From Cognatilysobacter terrigena (GTDB lineage: Bacteria; Pseudomonadota; Gammaproteobacteria; Xanthomonadales; Xanthomonadaceae), in the NCBI RefSeq assembly GCF_004361065.1, contig NZ_SELT01000013.1:16081-80080 (forward strand): DNA of 64,000 bases. The letters run 5' to 3'. Position numbers and translations under genes: made by a program. Below are positions 16,722 to 26,640 of this stretch, in pieces (positions within the stretch are counted from its first letter, which is position 1; every line of letters begins with the position of its first letter). The notes under the pieces were generated by a model. The model was not told where the DNA came from and made no database searches. It saw nothing but the letters and a program-made list of their open reading frames with translations.

Positions 16722-18827
16722 ATGACACGACGTACGACCGGAGTCCTTCTCGCCACCGTACTGGCCACCGCGGGCGCCGCGAGCGCGCAGGAGGCCGCCG
16801 TGCAGCAAACCCCCGATCCCTACCTCTGGCTCGAAGACGTCACCGGCGACCGCGCGCTCGCCTGGGTGCGCGAGCACAACGCCAAGACCGAAGCCGAACT
16901 CGCGACGACGACGCGCTTCCAGTCGCTCGAGACGCAGATCCGCGCGATCCTCGATTCGGACGCGAAGATTCCGGCGGTCGAGAAGATCGGCCCGTACTAC
17001 TACAACTTCTGGAAGGACGCGCAGCACGAACGCGGCGTCTGGCGTCGCACCACGCTCGAGGAATACCGCAAGCCGCATCCGCAGTGGGAGACGGTGCTCG
17101 ACGTCGACGCGCTCAATGCGAAGGAAAACGCGAAGTGGGTCTTCCACGGCGCGAACTGCCTCAAGCCGGACTACGTGCGCTGCCTCGTCGCGCTGTCGAA
17201 CGGCGGCGCCGATGCGGACGTCACGCGCGAGTTCGATCTGTCCACGAAGTCGTTCGTCGACGGCGGCTTTTTCCGCCCCGAAGCCAAGGGCGGCCTCGAC
17301 TGGATCGACCGCGACCACGTCTACGTCTACACCGACTTCGGCCCGGGCTCGATGACGCCGTCGGGCTACCCGCGCATCGCCAAGGAGTGGACGCGCGGCA
17401 CGCCGCTGGCGTCGGCGAAGACGGTGTACGAAGGCACCAACGACGACATGTACATCGCGGCGCTGCACGACAGCACGCCGGGCTTCGAGCGCGACTTCGT
17501 CAGCCGCACGATCGCCTTCTACAACGACGAACTCTTCCTGCGCGGCAAGGACGGAACGCTCACGAAGATCGACGCGCCGAACTCCGCGCAGAAGAGCGTG
17601 CACCGCGAATGGCTGACGCTCGAACTGCGCGAGCCGTACACGGTCAACGGCAAGACCTACGCGGCCGGCAGCCTGCTCGCCACGAAGTTCGACGACTTCA
17701 TGGCCGGCAAGCGCGACTTCGAGGTGCTGTTCGCGCCCGATGAGCACAGCTCGCTCGCGAGCGCGACGTGGACGCGCCATCACCTCGTGCTCAACGTGCT
17801 CGAGGACGTCAAGAACCGCCTGAGCGTGCTGACACCGACCGCGAACGGCTGGTCGCGCACGCCGTTCACCGGCGCGCCCGCGTTCGGCACGCTCGGCGTC
17901 ACCGCGGTCGATCCGGACGAGAGCGATGCGGTGTGGCTGACGGCGACGGACTACCTCACGCCGACCACGCTCTCGCTCGCCACCGTCGGCCAGCAGCCTG
18001 AAGTGCTGAAGACGATGCCGACGTTCTTCGACGCGACGAAGGACGTGATCGAACAGCACTTCGCGACGTCGAAGGACGGCACGAAAGTCCCGTACTTCAT
18101 CGTCCGTCCGAAGGACCTGAAGCTCGATGGCACGACGCCGACGCTGCTCTACGGCTACGGCGGCTTCGAGATCTCGCTGACGCCCGCGTATTCCGGCGGC
18201 GTCGGCAAGGGCTGGCTGGAGCAGGGCGGCGTCTACGTCGTCGCCAACATCCGCGGCGGCGGCGAGTACGGCCCGCGCTGGCACCAGGCCGCGCTTAAGG
18301 CCAATCGCCACAAGGCGTACGAGGATTTCGCGGCGGTCGCGCAGGACCTGATCGCACGCAAGATCACGTCGCCCAAGCACCTCGGCATCCAGGGCGGCAG
18401 CAACGGCGGCCTGCTGATGGGCAACATGCTCACGCAGTATCCGGAGCTGTTCGGCGCCGTCGTCGTACAGGTGCCGCTGCTCGACATGAAGCGCTACAGC
18501 CACCTGCTGGCGGGTGCGTCGTGGATGGCGGAGTACGGCGACCCCGACACGTCGGACTGGGACTTCATCCAGCACTTCTCGCCGTACCACCTGTTCGACC
18601 CGGCGAAGACGTATCCGCCCACGCTGTTCATGACCTCCACGCGCGACGACCGCGTGCATCCGGCGCATGCGCGCAAGATGGCCGCGAAGATGCTCGATGC
18701 CGGCAAGAACGTGCGCTACTACGAGAACATCGAAGGCGGCCACGGCGGTGCGGCGGACAATGCGCAGCTCGCGCACATGAACGCGCTGGCCTATACGTTC
18801 CTGTGGTCGACGCTGGGCGGCAAGTGA
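16722..18827 (+). CDS. Prolyl oligopeptidase (S9A family), secreted
   Basis: A 701-residue serine peptidase that cleaves short peptides after proline. An N-terminal signal peptide (MTRRTTGVLLATVLATAGAASA) sends it to the periplasm or outside. The beta-propeller covers about residues 80-440. The catalytic domain has the nucleophile Ser560 in GGSNGG, an Asp at 642/643 in STRDDRVHP and His674 in EGGHGG. Family members are about 690-730 residues, so it is full length. It is followed by a good terminator and then by a second S9A peptidase, so the pair may serve peptide scavenging. Confidence 0.9.
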   Translation: MTRRTTGVLLATVLATAGAASAQEAAVQQTPDPYLWLEDVTGDRALAWVREHNAKTEAELATTTRFQSLETQIRAILDSDAKIPAVEKIGPYYYNFWKDAQHERGVWRRTTLEEYRKPHPQWETVLDVDALNAKENAKWVFHGANCLKPDYVRCLVALSNGGADADVTREFDLSTKSFVDGGFFRPEAKGGLDWIDRDHVYVYTDFGPGSMTPSGYPRIAKEWTRGTPLASAKTVYEGTNDDMYIAALHDSTPGFERDFVSRTIAFYNDELFLRGKDGTLTKIDAPNSAQKSVHREWLTLELREPYTVNGKTYAAGSLLATKFDDFMAGKRDFEVLFAPDEHSSLASATWTRHHLVLNVLEDVKNRLSVLTPTANGWSRTPFTGAPAFGTLGVTAVDPDESDAVWLTATDYLTPTTLSLATVGQQPEVLKTMPTFFDATKDVIEQHFATSKDGTKVPYFIVRPKDLKLDGTTPTLLYGYGGFEISLTPAYSGGVGKGWLEQGGVYVVANIRGGGEYGPRWHQAALKANRHKAYEDFAAVAQDLIARKITSPKHLGIQGGSNGGLLMGNMLTQYPELFGAVVVQVPLLDMKRYSHLLAGASWMAEYGDPDTSDWDFIQHFSPYHLFDPAKTYPPTLFMTSTRDDRVHPAHARKMAAKMLDAGKNVRYYENIEGGHGGAADNAQLAHMNALAYTFLWSTLGGK

Positions 18828-18856
18828 TCGTCGCCCGCGCAATGGGATGACCGAAC

Positions 18857-18884
18857 GGCCGCCTCCGGGCGGCCTTGTCTTTTT
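18857..18884 (+). terminator. Rho-independent terminator after the prolyl oligopeptidase gene
   Basis: GGCCGCC (18857-18863) and GGCGGCC (18868-18874) form a 7-bp stem with loop TCCG, followed by TTGTCTTTTT. It lies between two rightward genes, so the second peptidase probably has its own promoter or depends on read-through. Confidence 0.8.
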
Positions 18885-18905
18885 CTTGCCGAAAGGAATC
18901 GCACA

Positions 18906-21080
18906 ATGCGCACCTTCCTGACGCTCCTCACGCTCGCGCTGATGACCACCACTTCGAACGCCGCCAACCTCCCGACGCCGCCCGACGTCGCCAAGAAGCC
19001 GCACACCGTCAAGGCGCCGTTCGGCGCCGAGCGCAGCGACGAGTACTACTGGCTTCGCGACGACACGCGAAAGAATCCGGAAATGCTGGCGTACCTCAAC
19101 GCGGAGAACGCCTACGTCGACGCGTACATGCAGCGCCTGAAGCCGGTCGAGGATCGCCTGTACGATGAGATCGTCGGCCGCATCAAGCAGGACGACAGCT
19201 CGGTGCCGTTCCGTCACAAGGGCTACTGGTACTACTCGCGCTTCGAGGCCGGCAAGGACTACCCGGTACATGCGCGACGCCGCGATGCGCAGGGCGTCGA
19301 TGCCGCGTCGATCCAGAAGGCCAATGATGCCGGCGACTTCAAGGACGAGCAGGTGCTGCTCGACGTCAACGCGCTCGCGTCCGGCAAGGACTACTACAGC
19401 GTCGGCGTCTACGAGGTCAGCGAGGACAACCGCCTGCTCGCGTATGCGGACGATGCCGTCGGCCGCCGCCAGTACGTCATCCGCTTCAAGAACCTCGAAA
19501 CGGGCGAGATCTATCCCGAGGCCATCGAAGGCGCGTCGCCCGACATCGTCTGGGCCGACGACAGCCGCACGATCTTCTACATCGAGAACGATCCGGAAAC
19601 GCTGCTGACCAAGCGCGTCAAGAAGCACGTGCTCGGCACGCCCGTCGCGCAGGACCCGGTCGTCTACGAGGAAGAGGACGACAGCTTCTACATGGGCCTC
19701 GATCGCACGCGCGACGACAAGTTCATCTGCATCTCGATGAGCAGCACGGTGTCCGACGAAATGCGTTGCGCGCCGGCCGCGGACCCGAAGGAGTTCTTCG
19801 TGTTCGCGCCGCGCGAGCGCGACGTCGAATACAGCGCCGATCATTACGCAGGTCGCTGGGTGATCCGCACCAACGAGGCGGGCGCGAAGAACTTCAAGCT
19901 CATGACCGCGCCCAGCGAGGCCCGCTCGCGCAAGGAATGGAAGGAGTGGATCGCGACTAGCGACGATGTCTTCATCGACGACTTCGAGCTGTTCCGCGAT
20001 TTCACCGCCATCGCCGAGCGCTCCAACGGTCTCGAACGCCTGCGGGTGCTCAAGGCCGACGGCTCGCAGGAGTACGTCAAGGCCGACGAGCCGGCGTACA
20101 GCATGGGCCTGTCGACCAACGCCGAGCCCGAGACCGACTGGCTGCGCTACACCTACACCTCGCTCACTACGCCGGCGACGACGTACGAGGTCAACACCCG
20201 CACCGGCGAGCGCAACCTGCTCAAGCAGCAGCCGGTGATCGGTTACGACGCGTCGAAGTACGTCACCGAGCGCGTCTGGGCGACGGCGCGCGACGGCACG
20301 AAGATCCCAGTGTCGCTGGTCTACAAGAAGGGCTTCAAGAAGGACGGGACCGCCGCGCTGTTGCAGTACGGCTATGGCAGCTACGGCGCGTCGATGGATC
20401 CGGGCTTCAACCTGCCAGTGGTGAGCCTGCTCGATCGCGGCGTGGTGTATGCGATCGCGCACATCCGCGGCGGCGAGGAGATGGGGCGTCGCTGGTACGA
20501 AGCCGGCAAGCTGTTCAACAAGAAGAACACCTTCACCGACTTCATCGACGTCACCGACGACCTGGTGAAGCAGGGCTATGCCGCGAAGGATCGCGTTGCC
20601 GCATACGGCGGCAGCGCGGGTGGCCTGCTGATGGGCGCGATCTCGAACATGGCGCCCGACAAGTACCGCCTGATTCTGTCGCAGGTGCCGTTCGTGGACG
20701 TGGTGACGACGATGCTCGATCCCACCATCCCGCTCACGACCAACGAATACGACGAGTGGGGCAACCCGGAGAAGAAGGACTTCTACGACTACATGCTGTC
20801 GTATTCGCCGTACGACAACCTGTCGAAGCAGGCCTATCCGGCGATGTTCGTCGGCACGGGTCTCTGGGATTCGCAGGTGCAGTACTGGGAGCCGGCGAAG
20901 TACGTGGCGCGCCTGCGCGATCTTGATACGTCGAACAACCCGATCCTGTTCCGCACCAACATGGACGCGGGCCACGGTGGCAAGTCGGGGCGTTTCCGCC
21001 GTTATCGCGAACTCGCCGAGATGTACGCGTTCGCGCTCGACCAGCTCCACGTGGCCGATACCGCAACGCCGTTGAAGTGA
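18906..21080 (+). CDS. Oligopeptidase B-like S9A peptidase with signal peptide
   Basis: A 724-residue serine peptidase. The catalytic domain holds Ser570 in GGSAGG, Asp655 in GLWDSQVQYWEP and His690 in DAGHGGKSG, the oligopeptidase B pattern, which predicts cleavage after basic residues. VNEPFGA-type and propeller segments precede it. The N-terminus MRTFLTLLTLALMTTTSNAAN looks like a signal peptide, whereas classical PtrB is cytoplasmic; the enzyme is therefore probably periplasmic. GAAAGGA precedes the ATG. It follows a terminator after a related peptidase. Confidence 0.88.
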   Translation: MRTFLTLLTLALMTTTSNAANLPTPPDVAKKPHTVKAPFGAERSDEYYWLRDDTRKNPEMLAYLNAENAYVDAYMQRLKPVEDRLYDEIVGRIKQDDSSVPFRHKGYWYYSRFEAGKDYPVHARRRDAQGVDAASIQKANDAGDFKDEQVLLDVNALASGKDYYSVGVYEVSEDNRLLAYADDAVGRRQYVIRFKNLETGEIYPEAIEGASPDIVWADDSRTIFYIENDPETLLTKRVKKHVLGTPVAQDPVVYEEEDDSFYMGLDRTRDDKFICISMSSTVSDEMRCAPAADPKEFFVFAPRERDVEYSADHYAGRWVIRTNEAGAKNFKLMTAPSEARSRKEWKEWIATSDDVFIDDFELFRDFTAIAERSNGLERLRVLKADGSQEYVKADEPAYSMGLSTNAEPETDWLRYTYTSLTTPATTYEVNTRTGERNLLKQQPVIGYDASKYVTERVWATARDGTKIPVSLVYKKGFKKDGTAALLQYGYGSYGASMDPGFNLPVVSLLDRGVVYAIAHIRGGEEMGRRWYEAGKLFNKKNTFTDFIDVTDDLVKQGYAAKDRVAAYGGSAGGLLMGAISNMAPDKYRLILSQVPFVDVVTTMLDPTIPLTTNEYDEWGNPEKKDFYDYMLSYSPYDNLSKQAYPAMFVGTGLWDSQVQYWEPAKYVARLRDLDTSNNPILFRTNMDAGHGGKSGRFRRYRELAEMYAFALDQLHVADTATPLK

Positions 21081-21274
21081 CGCCGGCGCGCCGCGTTCGC
21101 TGCGCGGCGCGACGAAGGCCGAGTCGTCTCACGGGCCGCATCCGGATGGCTTCGCGCCGCGTACGCGCGCGGGGCCTGGTCCCACGCGTATCTCCGACGT
21201 GCGGTCACCGCCGCGATCCACGCGATGGCAGGGTGGCGACACCGCCGGCGCCCGCCCGGCGCGCGGAGTGCGCG

Positions 21275-21763
21275 ATGTCGAACGTGTCCTGGCGTCCCCT
21301 CGTGCTCGGCGGCCTGCTCGCCGGCCTGCTCGACCTCACCTTCGCCTTTTGCTTCGCCGGTGCCTACGGCAAGAGCCCGGTCTTCGTGATGCAGACCATC
21401 GCGAGCGGCTGGCTCGGCAATGCGGCCTACGACGGCGGCACCGCGACCGCCGCGCTCGGCTTCGTCTCGCACTTCGCCCTCGCGCTGCTGTGGGCCGTCC
21501 TGTTCCTGCTCGCGGCGCGGCGCATGCCCGCGCTGGTCGCGCATCCGGTGGTCGCCGGCATCGCGTTCGGCGTCGTGGTGTTCCTGGTGATGCGCCTCGC
21601 GGTGCTGCCACTCTCGGCGTATCCCCGCCCGGTGGTGTTCAAGCCGCTGTCGACGGTGCTCGATCTGGCGTCGCACACGCTGCTGTTCGGCGTGCCGATC
21701 GCGATCGGGGCACGGCATGCGCTGCGCGGCGGGCGGATGGTCGGTGCCACTGCGACCGCGTGA
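21275..21763 (+). CDS. Hypothetical multi-pass membrane protein
   Basis: A 162-residue protein with about four membrane helices: WRPLVLGGLLAGLLDLTFAF, a central LALLWAVLFLLAARRM, VVAGIAFGVVVFLVMRLAVL and a C-terminal LLFGVPIAIGA. The ATG at 21275 has a GGAG upstream; the longer open frame upstream is not credible. No family was recognised with certainty, although the pattern resembles small DUF-type inner-membrane proteins of xanthomonads. A GC-rich 9-bp hairpin (21087-21111, no T tract) lies between it and the peptidase gene. Confidence 0.7.
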   Translation: MSNVSWRPLVLGGLLAGLLDLTFAFCFAGAYGKSPVFVMQTIASGWLGNAAYDGGTATAALGFVSHFALALLWAVLFLLAARRMPALVAHPVVAGIAFGVVVFLVMRLAVLPLSAYPRPVVFKPLSTVLDLASHTLLFGVPIAIGARHALRGGRMVGATATA

Positions 21764-21788
21764 GCGCGGGGCCGTCGCGGCCTCGCGC

Positions 21789-21794
21789 TACACT
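21789..21794 (+). promoter_or_regulatory. -10 box for leaderless lptM transcript
   Basis: TACACT ends exactly six bases (CGCCGC) before the lptM ATG at 21801. This would start transcription at the ATG and drive the lptM-dapF-DUF484-xerC operon. Confidence 0.5.
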
Positions 21795-21800
21795 CGCCGC

Positions 21801-22046
21801 ATGAAGCCCCGAATCCTCGTCGTCGCCCTCCTGTCCCTCGGTCTCGCCGCCTGCGGCAACAAGGGTCCGCTCGTGCTCCCGACCGCGCCGCCGCCGGAAC
21901 AGGCGCCGCCCGTGGAATCGCCGCCGGCCACGCCGCCGACGCCCGAAACGCTGAACGACCAGCAGAGCGCGACCCCGCCCGAGGGCGACGCCAGCGACGC
22001 CGGCAACACCACACCGCCGCCGTCGAGCCCGCCGCCGACGCCGTAA
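21801..22046 (+). CDS. lptM: LptM-like outer-membrane lipoprotein
   Basis: An 81-residue lipoprotein. The signal [24 protein letters not shown] contains lipobox LAAC and the LptM/YifL hallmark CGNKGPL directly after the lipidated cysteine. LptM helps assemble the LptD lipopolysaccharide translocon in E. coli. The rest (about 55 residues) is a Pro/Thr/Glu-rich disordered tail. It lies directly before dapF, the standard neighbour, with a 4-bp gap. Confidence 0.88.
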   Translation: MKPRILVVALLSLGLAACGNKGPLVLPTAPPPEQAPPVESPPATPPTPETLNDQQSATPPEGDASDAGNTTPPPSSPPPTP

Positions 22047-22050
22047 GGCC

Positions 22051-22887
22051 ATGCGCTTCACCAAGATGCACGGCGCGGGCAACGACTTCGTCGTGCTCGA
22101 CCTGCGCGACGGCCGCGATGCGCCGTCGCCGGCGCTGTGCCGCGCGCTCGCCGACCGCCACACCGGCGTCGGCTGCGACCAGATCCTGACGATCGAACGC
22201 GCCGACGACGCGTCCGTCGTCGCGCGCTACGGCATCTTCAACGCCGACGGCAGCCGCGCCGGCCAGTGCGGCAACGGCGCGCGCTGCGTCGCCGCGTGGT
22301 TGCGTCGCGATGCGGCGTCCCGCGGCTCGTCGCTGCCGGAGCGTTTCGACGTCACCAGCCCCGCCGGTCGCCATGCCGTCGAGTTCATCGGCGACGATCG
22401 CGTGCGCCTCGACATGGGCCGGCCGCGCTTCGCGCCCGCCGACGTGCCGCTCGCCGGCTTCGACGCTGCGGACGAGTACGTGTTGCGCGTCGACGATCGC
22501 GACGTGCGCTTTTCCGCCGCGTCGATGGGCAACCCGCATGCGGTGATCCGCGTCGACGACGTCGACATCGCGCCGGTCGACACGCTCGGGCCCGCCGTGC
22601 AGCGCGATCCCGCGTTCCCCGATTCCGTGAACGTCGGTTTCGTGCAGGTCGTCGATCGCGGCCACCTGCGCCTGCGCGTTTACGAGCGCGGCGTCGGTGA
22701 AACGCTCGCCTGCGGCAGCGGCGCCTGCGCGGCCGCGGTGACCGCGATGCGACGCGGCTGGGTCGAGCGCGCTGTCGACGTCGCGCTGCCCGGCGGCACG
22801 CTGCGCATCGAATGGCCGTCGGACGACGGGAGCGTCGCGATGACCGGCCCGGCCGCATTCGTTTTCGAAGGAGATTGGCTCGAATGA
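22051..22887 (+). CDS. dapF: Diaminopimelate epimerase
   Basis: Converts LL- to meso-diaminopimelate for lysine and peptidoglycan synthesis, in the cytoplasm. At 278 residues it is normal length. The two catalytic cysteines are Cys73 in GQCGNGARC and Cys221 in ACGSGAC. The N-terminus [15 protein letters not shown] is diagnostic. It overlaps the next gene by ATGA at 22884-22887, which implies coupled translation. Confidence 0.98.
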   Translation: MRFTKMHGAGNDFVVLDLRDGRDAPSPALCRALADRHTGVGCDQILTIERADDASVVARYGIFNADGSRAGQCGNGARCVAAWLRRDAASRGSSLPERFDVTSPAGRHAVEFIGDDRVRLDMGRPRFAPADVPLAGFDAADEYVLRVDDRDVRFSAASMGNPHAVIRVDDVDIAPVDTLGPAVQRDPAFPDSVNVGFVQVVDRGHLRLRVYERGVGETLACGSGACAAAVTAMRRGWVERAVDVALPGGTLRIEWPSDDGSVAMTGPAAFVFEGDWLE

Positions 22888-23558
22888 CCGACAGCACCGA
22901 AAAGCTCGGCGCGCACGAAGTCGCGACGTGGCTGCGGCGGCATCCCGAATTCCTGCGGCAGTTCCCGGACCTGGCCGCGTCGCTCGTCGTCCCGCGCGAA
23001 TCGGGCCCGGCCGCGTCGCTGGCGAGCTACCAGCTCGAAGTGCTGCGCGAGAAGAACCGCGAACTCACGCGTCGCCTGCAGGAGCTGTTCGCGAACGCGC
23101 AGGAGAACGAACGCCTGTCCGTGCGCATCCACCAGCTCACGATCGCGCTGATGCGCCAAGGCACTGCGATGGACACGCTGCGCGCGATGGCGGCGTCGCT
23201 CGCGGAAGACTTCAGCGGCGACCTCTTGCGCATCGTGCTGCTCAAGCCCATCGACGGCATCGAGCCGGCGGACTGGCTGGACGTCATCGGCCCCGGCGAC
23301 CTGCGCTTCAAGCCGTTCGCGGATTTCCTCGCGGGCGACGAGCCGCTGTGCGGCCGCCTGCAGCCGGCCAAGCAGGACGTGCTCTACGGCGATCGCACCG
23401 ACGACGCGCAGTCCACCGCGCTGTTCTCGGCGCAGGGCCTCGCGATGGTCGCGGTCGGCAGCCGCGATCCGAACCGTTTCTATCCCGGCATGGGCACGCT
23501 GTTCCTGCGCATGATGGGCGAGTCGCTGGGCGCGGCGCTGTCGAGGTATGTCGACTGA
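22884..23558 (+). CDS. DUF484 family protein
   Basis: A 224-residue cytoplasmic protein of the DUF484 (YigA-like) family, which has a GAF-like fold. [15 protein letters not shown] and the coiled segment [28 protein letters not shown] are typical, followed by a GAF-like domain ending with [18 protein letters not shown]. The gene begins inside the dapF stop and its end overlaps the xerC start by 11 bases, so it is part of a tightly coupled dapF-DUF484-xerC unit. Its biochemical role is not established. Confidence 0.93.
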   Translation: MTDSTEKLGAHEVATWLRRHPEFLRQFPDLAASLVVPRESGPAASLASYQLEVLREKNRELTRRLQELFANAQENERLSVRIHQLTIALMRQGTAMDTLRAMAASLAEDFSGDLLRIVLLKPIDGIEPADWLDVIGPGDLRFKPFADFLAGDEPLCGRLQPAKQDVLYGDRTDDAQSTALFSAQGLAMVAVGSRDPNRFYPGMGTLFLRMMGESLGAALSRYVD

Positions 23559-24459
23559 CGTCGCCACCGCGGACGTCGCCACGCCGGCGTCCGTCGAGGC
23601 GTTCCTCGCGCATCTCGCGGGCGAACGCCAGGTGTCCGCGCACACGCTCGACGCATACCGACGCGATCTTGCATCGCTGACCGGCTGGTCGACCGCGAAG
23701 AGTCTCGCCATCGAGTCGCTCGACGGCGAACACCTGCGCGCCTTCATCGCCGACGAGCACCGTCGCGGCTGTTCGCCGAAGACGCTACAGCGTCGACTCT
23801 CGGCGTGTCGCAGCTTCTACGGCTGGATGCTGCGCCACGGTCGCATCGCCGCGAATCCCGTCGCCGGCCTGCGCGCGCCCAAAGCGCCGCGCAAGCTGCC
23901 GCGCGTGCTCGATCCGGACGAAGCGAAGACGCTGGTCGAAACGCCGGTCGACGCGCCGCTGGGCCTGCGCGATCGCGCGCTGCTCGAACTGTTCTATTCG
24001 TCCGGCCTGCGCCTGTCGGAACTCTGCGGCCTGCGCTGGTCGCAGATCGATCTCGACGACGGCCTCGTCACCGTGCACGGCAAGGGCCGCCGCGAACGCA
24101 CCGTGCCGGTCGGCTCGCATGCGCGCGCCGCGCTGGCCGATTGGCGCGCCTCGACCGGTGCGAAGAACGACGACCCCGTCTTTCCCGGACGCGGCAATGC
24201 GTCGATCACGCCGCGCGCGGTGCAACTGCGCGTGCGCCAGCTCGCCGAACGGCAGGGCCTGTTCAAGCAGGTGCACCCGCACATGCTGCGGCACTCGTTC
24301 GCCAGCCACATCCTCGAATCGTCCGGCGACCTGCGTGGCGTGCAGGAGCTGCTCGGCCATGCCGACCTGTCGACGACGCAGATCTACACGCACCTCGACT
24401 ACCAGCACCTCGCCAAGGTCTACGACGCCGCGCACCCGCGCGCGCGACGCAAGCGCTGA
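23548..24459 (+). CDS. xerC: Tyrosine recombinase XerC
   Basis: Site-specific recombinase that with XerD resolves chromosome dimers at dif during cell division. The 303-residue protein has an N-terminal SAM-like DNA-binding domain (about 10-100) and a catalytic domain with LRLSELCGLRWSQID, HPHMLRHSFASH, GHADLSTTQ and catalytic Tyr280 in IYTHLD. The start overlaps the DUF484 gene by 11 bases. HslVU commonly follows xerC in relatives; here it follows only after two inserted genes. Confidence 0.96.
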   Translation: MSTDVATADVATPASVEAFLAHLAGERQVSAHTLDAYRRDLASLTGWSTAKSLAIESLDGEHLRAFIADEHRRGCSPKTLQRRLSACRSFYGWMLRHGRIAANPVAGLRAPKAPRKLPRVLDPDEAKTLVETPVDAPLGLRDRALLELFYSSGLRLSELCGLRWSQIDLDDGLVTVHGKGRRERTVPVGSHARAALADWRASTGAKNDDPVFPGRGNASITPRAVQLRVRQLAERQGLFKQVHPHMLRHSFASHILESSGDLRGVQELLGHADLSTTQIYTHLDYQHLAKVYDAAHPRARRKR

Positions 24460-24581
24460 TCGCGTCAGGCGCCGGCCGCTCGTCCGAAGAGCGGCGTGAG
24501 CGCGCGGTTCCGGGACCTCCGGCATAGGCAGACAGCCCGCCCGACCGCGATGCTCGGACATCCCCCAATGGAAGTGGTGCC

Positions 24582-26600
24582 ATGCCGCGTTCCCGTCTTT
24601 CGCTCGTCCTCCTCGTCGCTGCCGGCACCGCGTCCGCCGGCTCGCTGCACGGCATCCTTCCGCAGGACATCAACCGCGACGCCAACGCCTGCACCGACTT
24701 CTTCGATTTCGCGAACGGAGCATGGCGCAAGCAGCATCCGATCCCGAGCTACATGGATCGATGGAGCCGGCGCTGGGAGTCCGGCGAGGTCAACAAGGAG
24801 CACGTGCGCGACATCCTTACCGAGGTGTCGGCGAAGACGGACTGGCCGCAGGGCAGCGCGCAGCAGCTCTCGGGCGACTACTACGCCGCCTGCATGGACG
24901 AGCATGCGATCGACGCGCGCGGCATGGCGCCCGCGCAGAAGCTGCTCGACGACGTGAGCGGCATGAAGAGCCGCGCCGACGTGCAGCGCGTGATCGGCCA
25001 CCTCAACGACGTCGGCATCGCCGCGCCGTTCGCCCTCAACTCCGGGCAGGACCTGCACAACCCGACGCAGGTGGTGGCACAGATCGGCGCGGCCGGCATC
25101 GGCATGCCCGACCGCGACTACTACCTCAAGCCCGACGCACGCTTCGTCGAAGCGCGCGCGAAATATCTCGAGCATGTCGCGAAGATGTTCGAACTCGCCG
25201 GCGCGAAGCCGAACGTCGCCAAGGCGAACGCGGCCACGGTATTCGCGTTCGAGAAGCGGCTCGCCGAAGCCTCGCTCGACAACGTGGCGCTGCGCGATCC
25301 CAAGCAGCAGGACCACACGATGACGTTCGCGCAGCTGCAGGCGCTCGCGCCGGCCTTCGACTGGGGCGCGTATTTCGACGCCGCGCGCATCCCGCGCGCC
25401 GACCTCAACGTCACCCAGCCGCGTTTCGTGCAGCAGTTCAACCGCGAACTCGCGTCGACGCCCGTCGACCAGTGGCGCACCTACCTGCGCTGGCAGGTGC
25501 TTAATGCGTCCGCCGACACGCTGCCGACACCCTTCGTCGCCCAGAACTTCGCCTTCTACGGCAAGTACCTGAGCGGCGCGACCGAGATGAAACCTCGCTG
25601 GAAGCGCTGCGCGGAGGATACCGACGCGCTGCTCGGGGATGCGCTCGGCCATGCCTACGTCGAGAAGTACTTCCCGCCGGAAGCCAAGGCGCGCATGCAG
25701 GACATGGTCAAGAACATCCTGCTCGCCATGCACGACACCATCGACGGGCTCGCATGGATGAGCCCCGAGACCAAGACGAAAGCGCTGGAAAAGCTGTCGA
25801 CCTTCAATCCGAAGATCGGCTACCCCGACAAGTGGAAGAGCTACGACGGCGTGCGCCTGTCGCGTGCGTCGTACTGGAACGATCGCGAGGCGGCGCTGCG
25901 CTGGAACGTGACCGACGACCGCGCGCAGATCGGCAAGCCGGTCGATCGCGCGCGCTGGGGCATGACGCCGCCGACGTCGAACGCGTACTACAACCCGCTG
26001 CTCAACGAGATCGTGTTCCCCGCCGGCATCCTGCAGCCGCCGGCGTTCGACGTAAACGCGACCGACGCGGTGAACTACGGCGCGATCGGCGTCGTCATCG
26101 GCCACGAGATCAGCCACGGTTTCGACGACCAGGGCGCGCAGTTCGACGCGCAGGGCCGCCTGCAGAACTGGTGGACGCCGAACGACAACGCGCAGTTCGC
26201 CGCCAAGGGGCAGTGCGTCGTCAAGCAGTTCGACAACACCTTCATCGCACCGGGCCTGCACCACAACGGCAAGCTCGTGCTCGGCGAATCGATCGGCGAC
26301 CTCGCCGGCGCGAAGATCGCGTATCGCGCGTATCAGAAGTCGCGCGAGGGCAAGGGTCCGGAGCCGACCATCGACGGCTACACGCCGGAGCAGCAGTTCT
26401 TCATCGCCTGGGGCCAGTGGCGCGGCGACGAAACACGCCCTGAAACGCAGCGCACCATGATCCAGGGCGACCCCCATCCGGTCGCGAAGTACCGCGTCAA
26501 CGGCCCGCTGTCGAATCTGCCGGAGTTCCGCGAAGCGTTCGAATGCAAGGCGGGCGACGCCATGGTCCGGCCCGACGCGGATCGCTGCGAGGTCTGGTGA
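24582..26600 (+). CDS. M13 family (neprilysin-like) zinc metallopeptidase, secreted
   Basis: A 672-residue endopeptidase of the PepO/neprilysin family. A signal peptide (MPRSRLSLVLLVAAGTASA) is followed by the M13 N-terminal lobe beginning INRDANACTDFFDFANGAW. Zinc ligands are His508 and His512 in HEISHG, and Glu569 in GESIGDLAG, where Asp573 matches the conserved ExxxD. SNAYYNP corresponds to the substrate-binding NAYY. The final CEVW matches the C-terminal CxxW signature. The start is ATG 24582. It probably acts on peptides in the periplasm or outside the cell. Confidence 0.93.
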   Translation: MPRSRLSLVLLVAAGTASAGSLHGILPQDINRDANACTDFFDFANGAWRKQHPIPSYMDRWSRRWESGEVNKEHVRDILTEVSAKTDWPQGSAQQLSGDYYAACMDEHAIDARGMAPAQKLLDDVSGMKSRADVQRVIGHLNDVGIAAPFALNSGQDLHNPTQVVAQIGAAGIGMPDRDYYLKPDARFVEARAKYLEHVAKMFELAGAKPNVAKANAATVFAFEKRLAEASLDNVALRDPKQQDHTMTFAQLQALAPAFDWGAYFDAARIPRADLNVTQPRFVQQFNRELASTPVDQWRTYLRWQVLNASADTLPTPFVAQNFAFYGKYLSGATEMKPRWKRCAEDTDALLGDALGHAYVEKYFPPEAKARMQDMVKNILLAMHDTIDGLAWMSPETKTKALEKLSTFNPKIGYPDKWKSYDGVRLSRASYWNDREAALRWNVTDDRAQIGKPVDRARWGMTPPTSNAYYNPLLNEIVFPAGILQPPAFDVNATDAVNYGAIGVVIGHEISHGFDDQGAQFDAQGRLQNWWTPNDNAQFAAKGQCVVKQFDNTFIAPGLHHNGKLVLGESIGDLAGAKIAYRAYQKSREGKGPEPTIDGYTPEQQFFIAWGQWRGDETRPETQRTMIQGDPHPVAKYRVNGPLSNLPEFREAFECKAGDAMVRPDADRCEVW

Positions 26601-26607
26601 GCCCGAC

Positions 26608-26640
26608 CGCAGCGACGACGTGAGCCGCGTCGTCGCTGCG
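26608..26640. other. Long perfect hairpin after the M13 peptidase gene
   Basis: CGCAGCGACGACG (26608-26620) pairs perfectly over 13 bp with CGTCGTCGCTGCG (26628-26640), loop TGAGCCG. It starts 8 bases after the stop codon but lacks a T tract. It may be a weak terminator or an mRNA 3'-end stabiliser. Confidence 0.5.

Noticed and set aside
16200..21050. Very long minus-strand open frame opposite the WYL regulator and the two S9A peptidases
   Set aside because: It lies antisense to well-recognised genes in the frame where GC-rich third positions suppress stops. The translation is Arg/Val/His-rich and has no domain.
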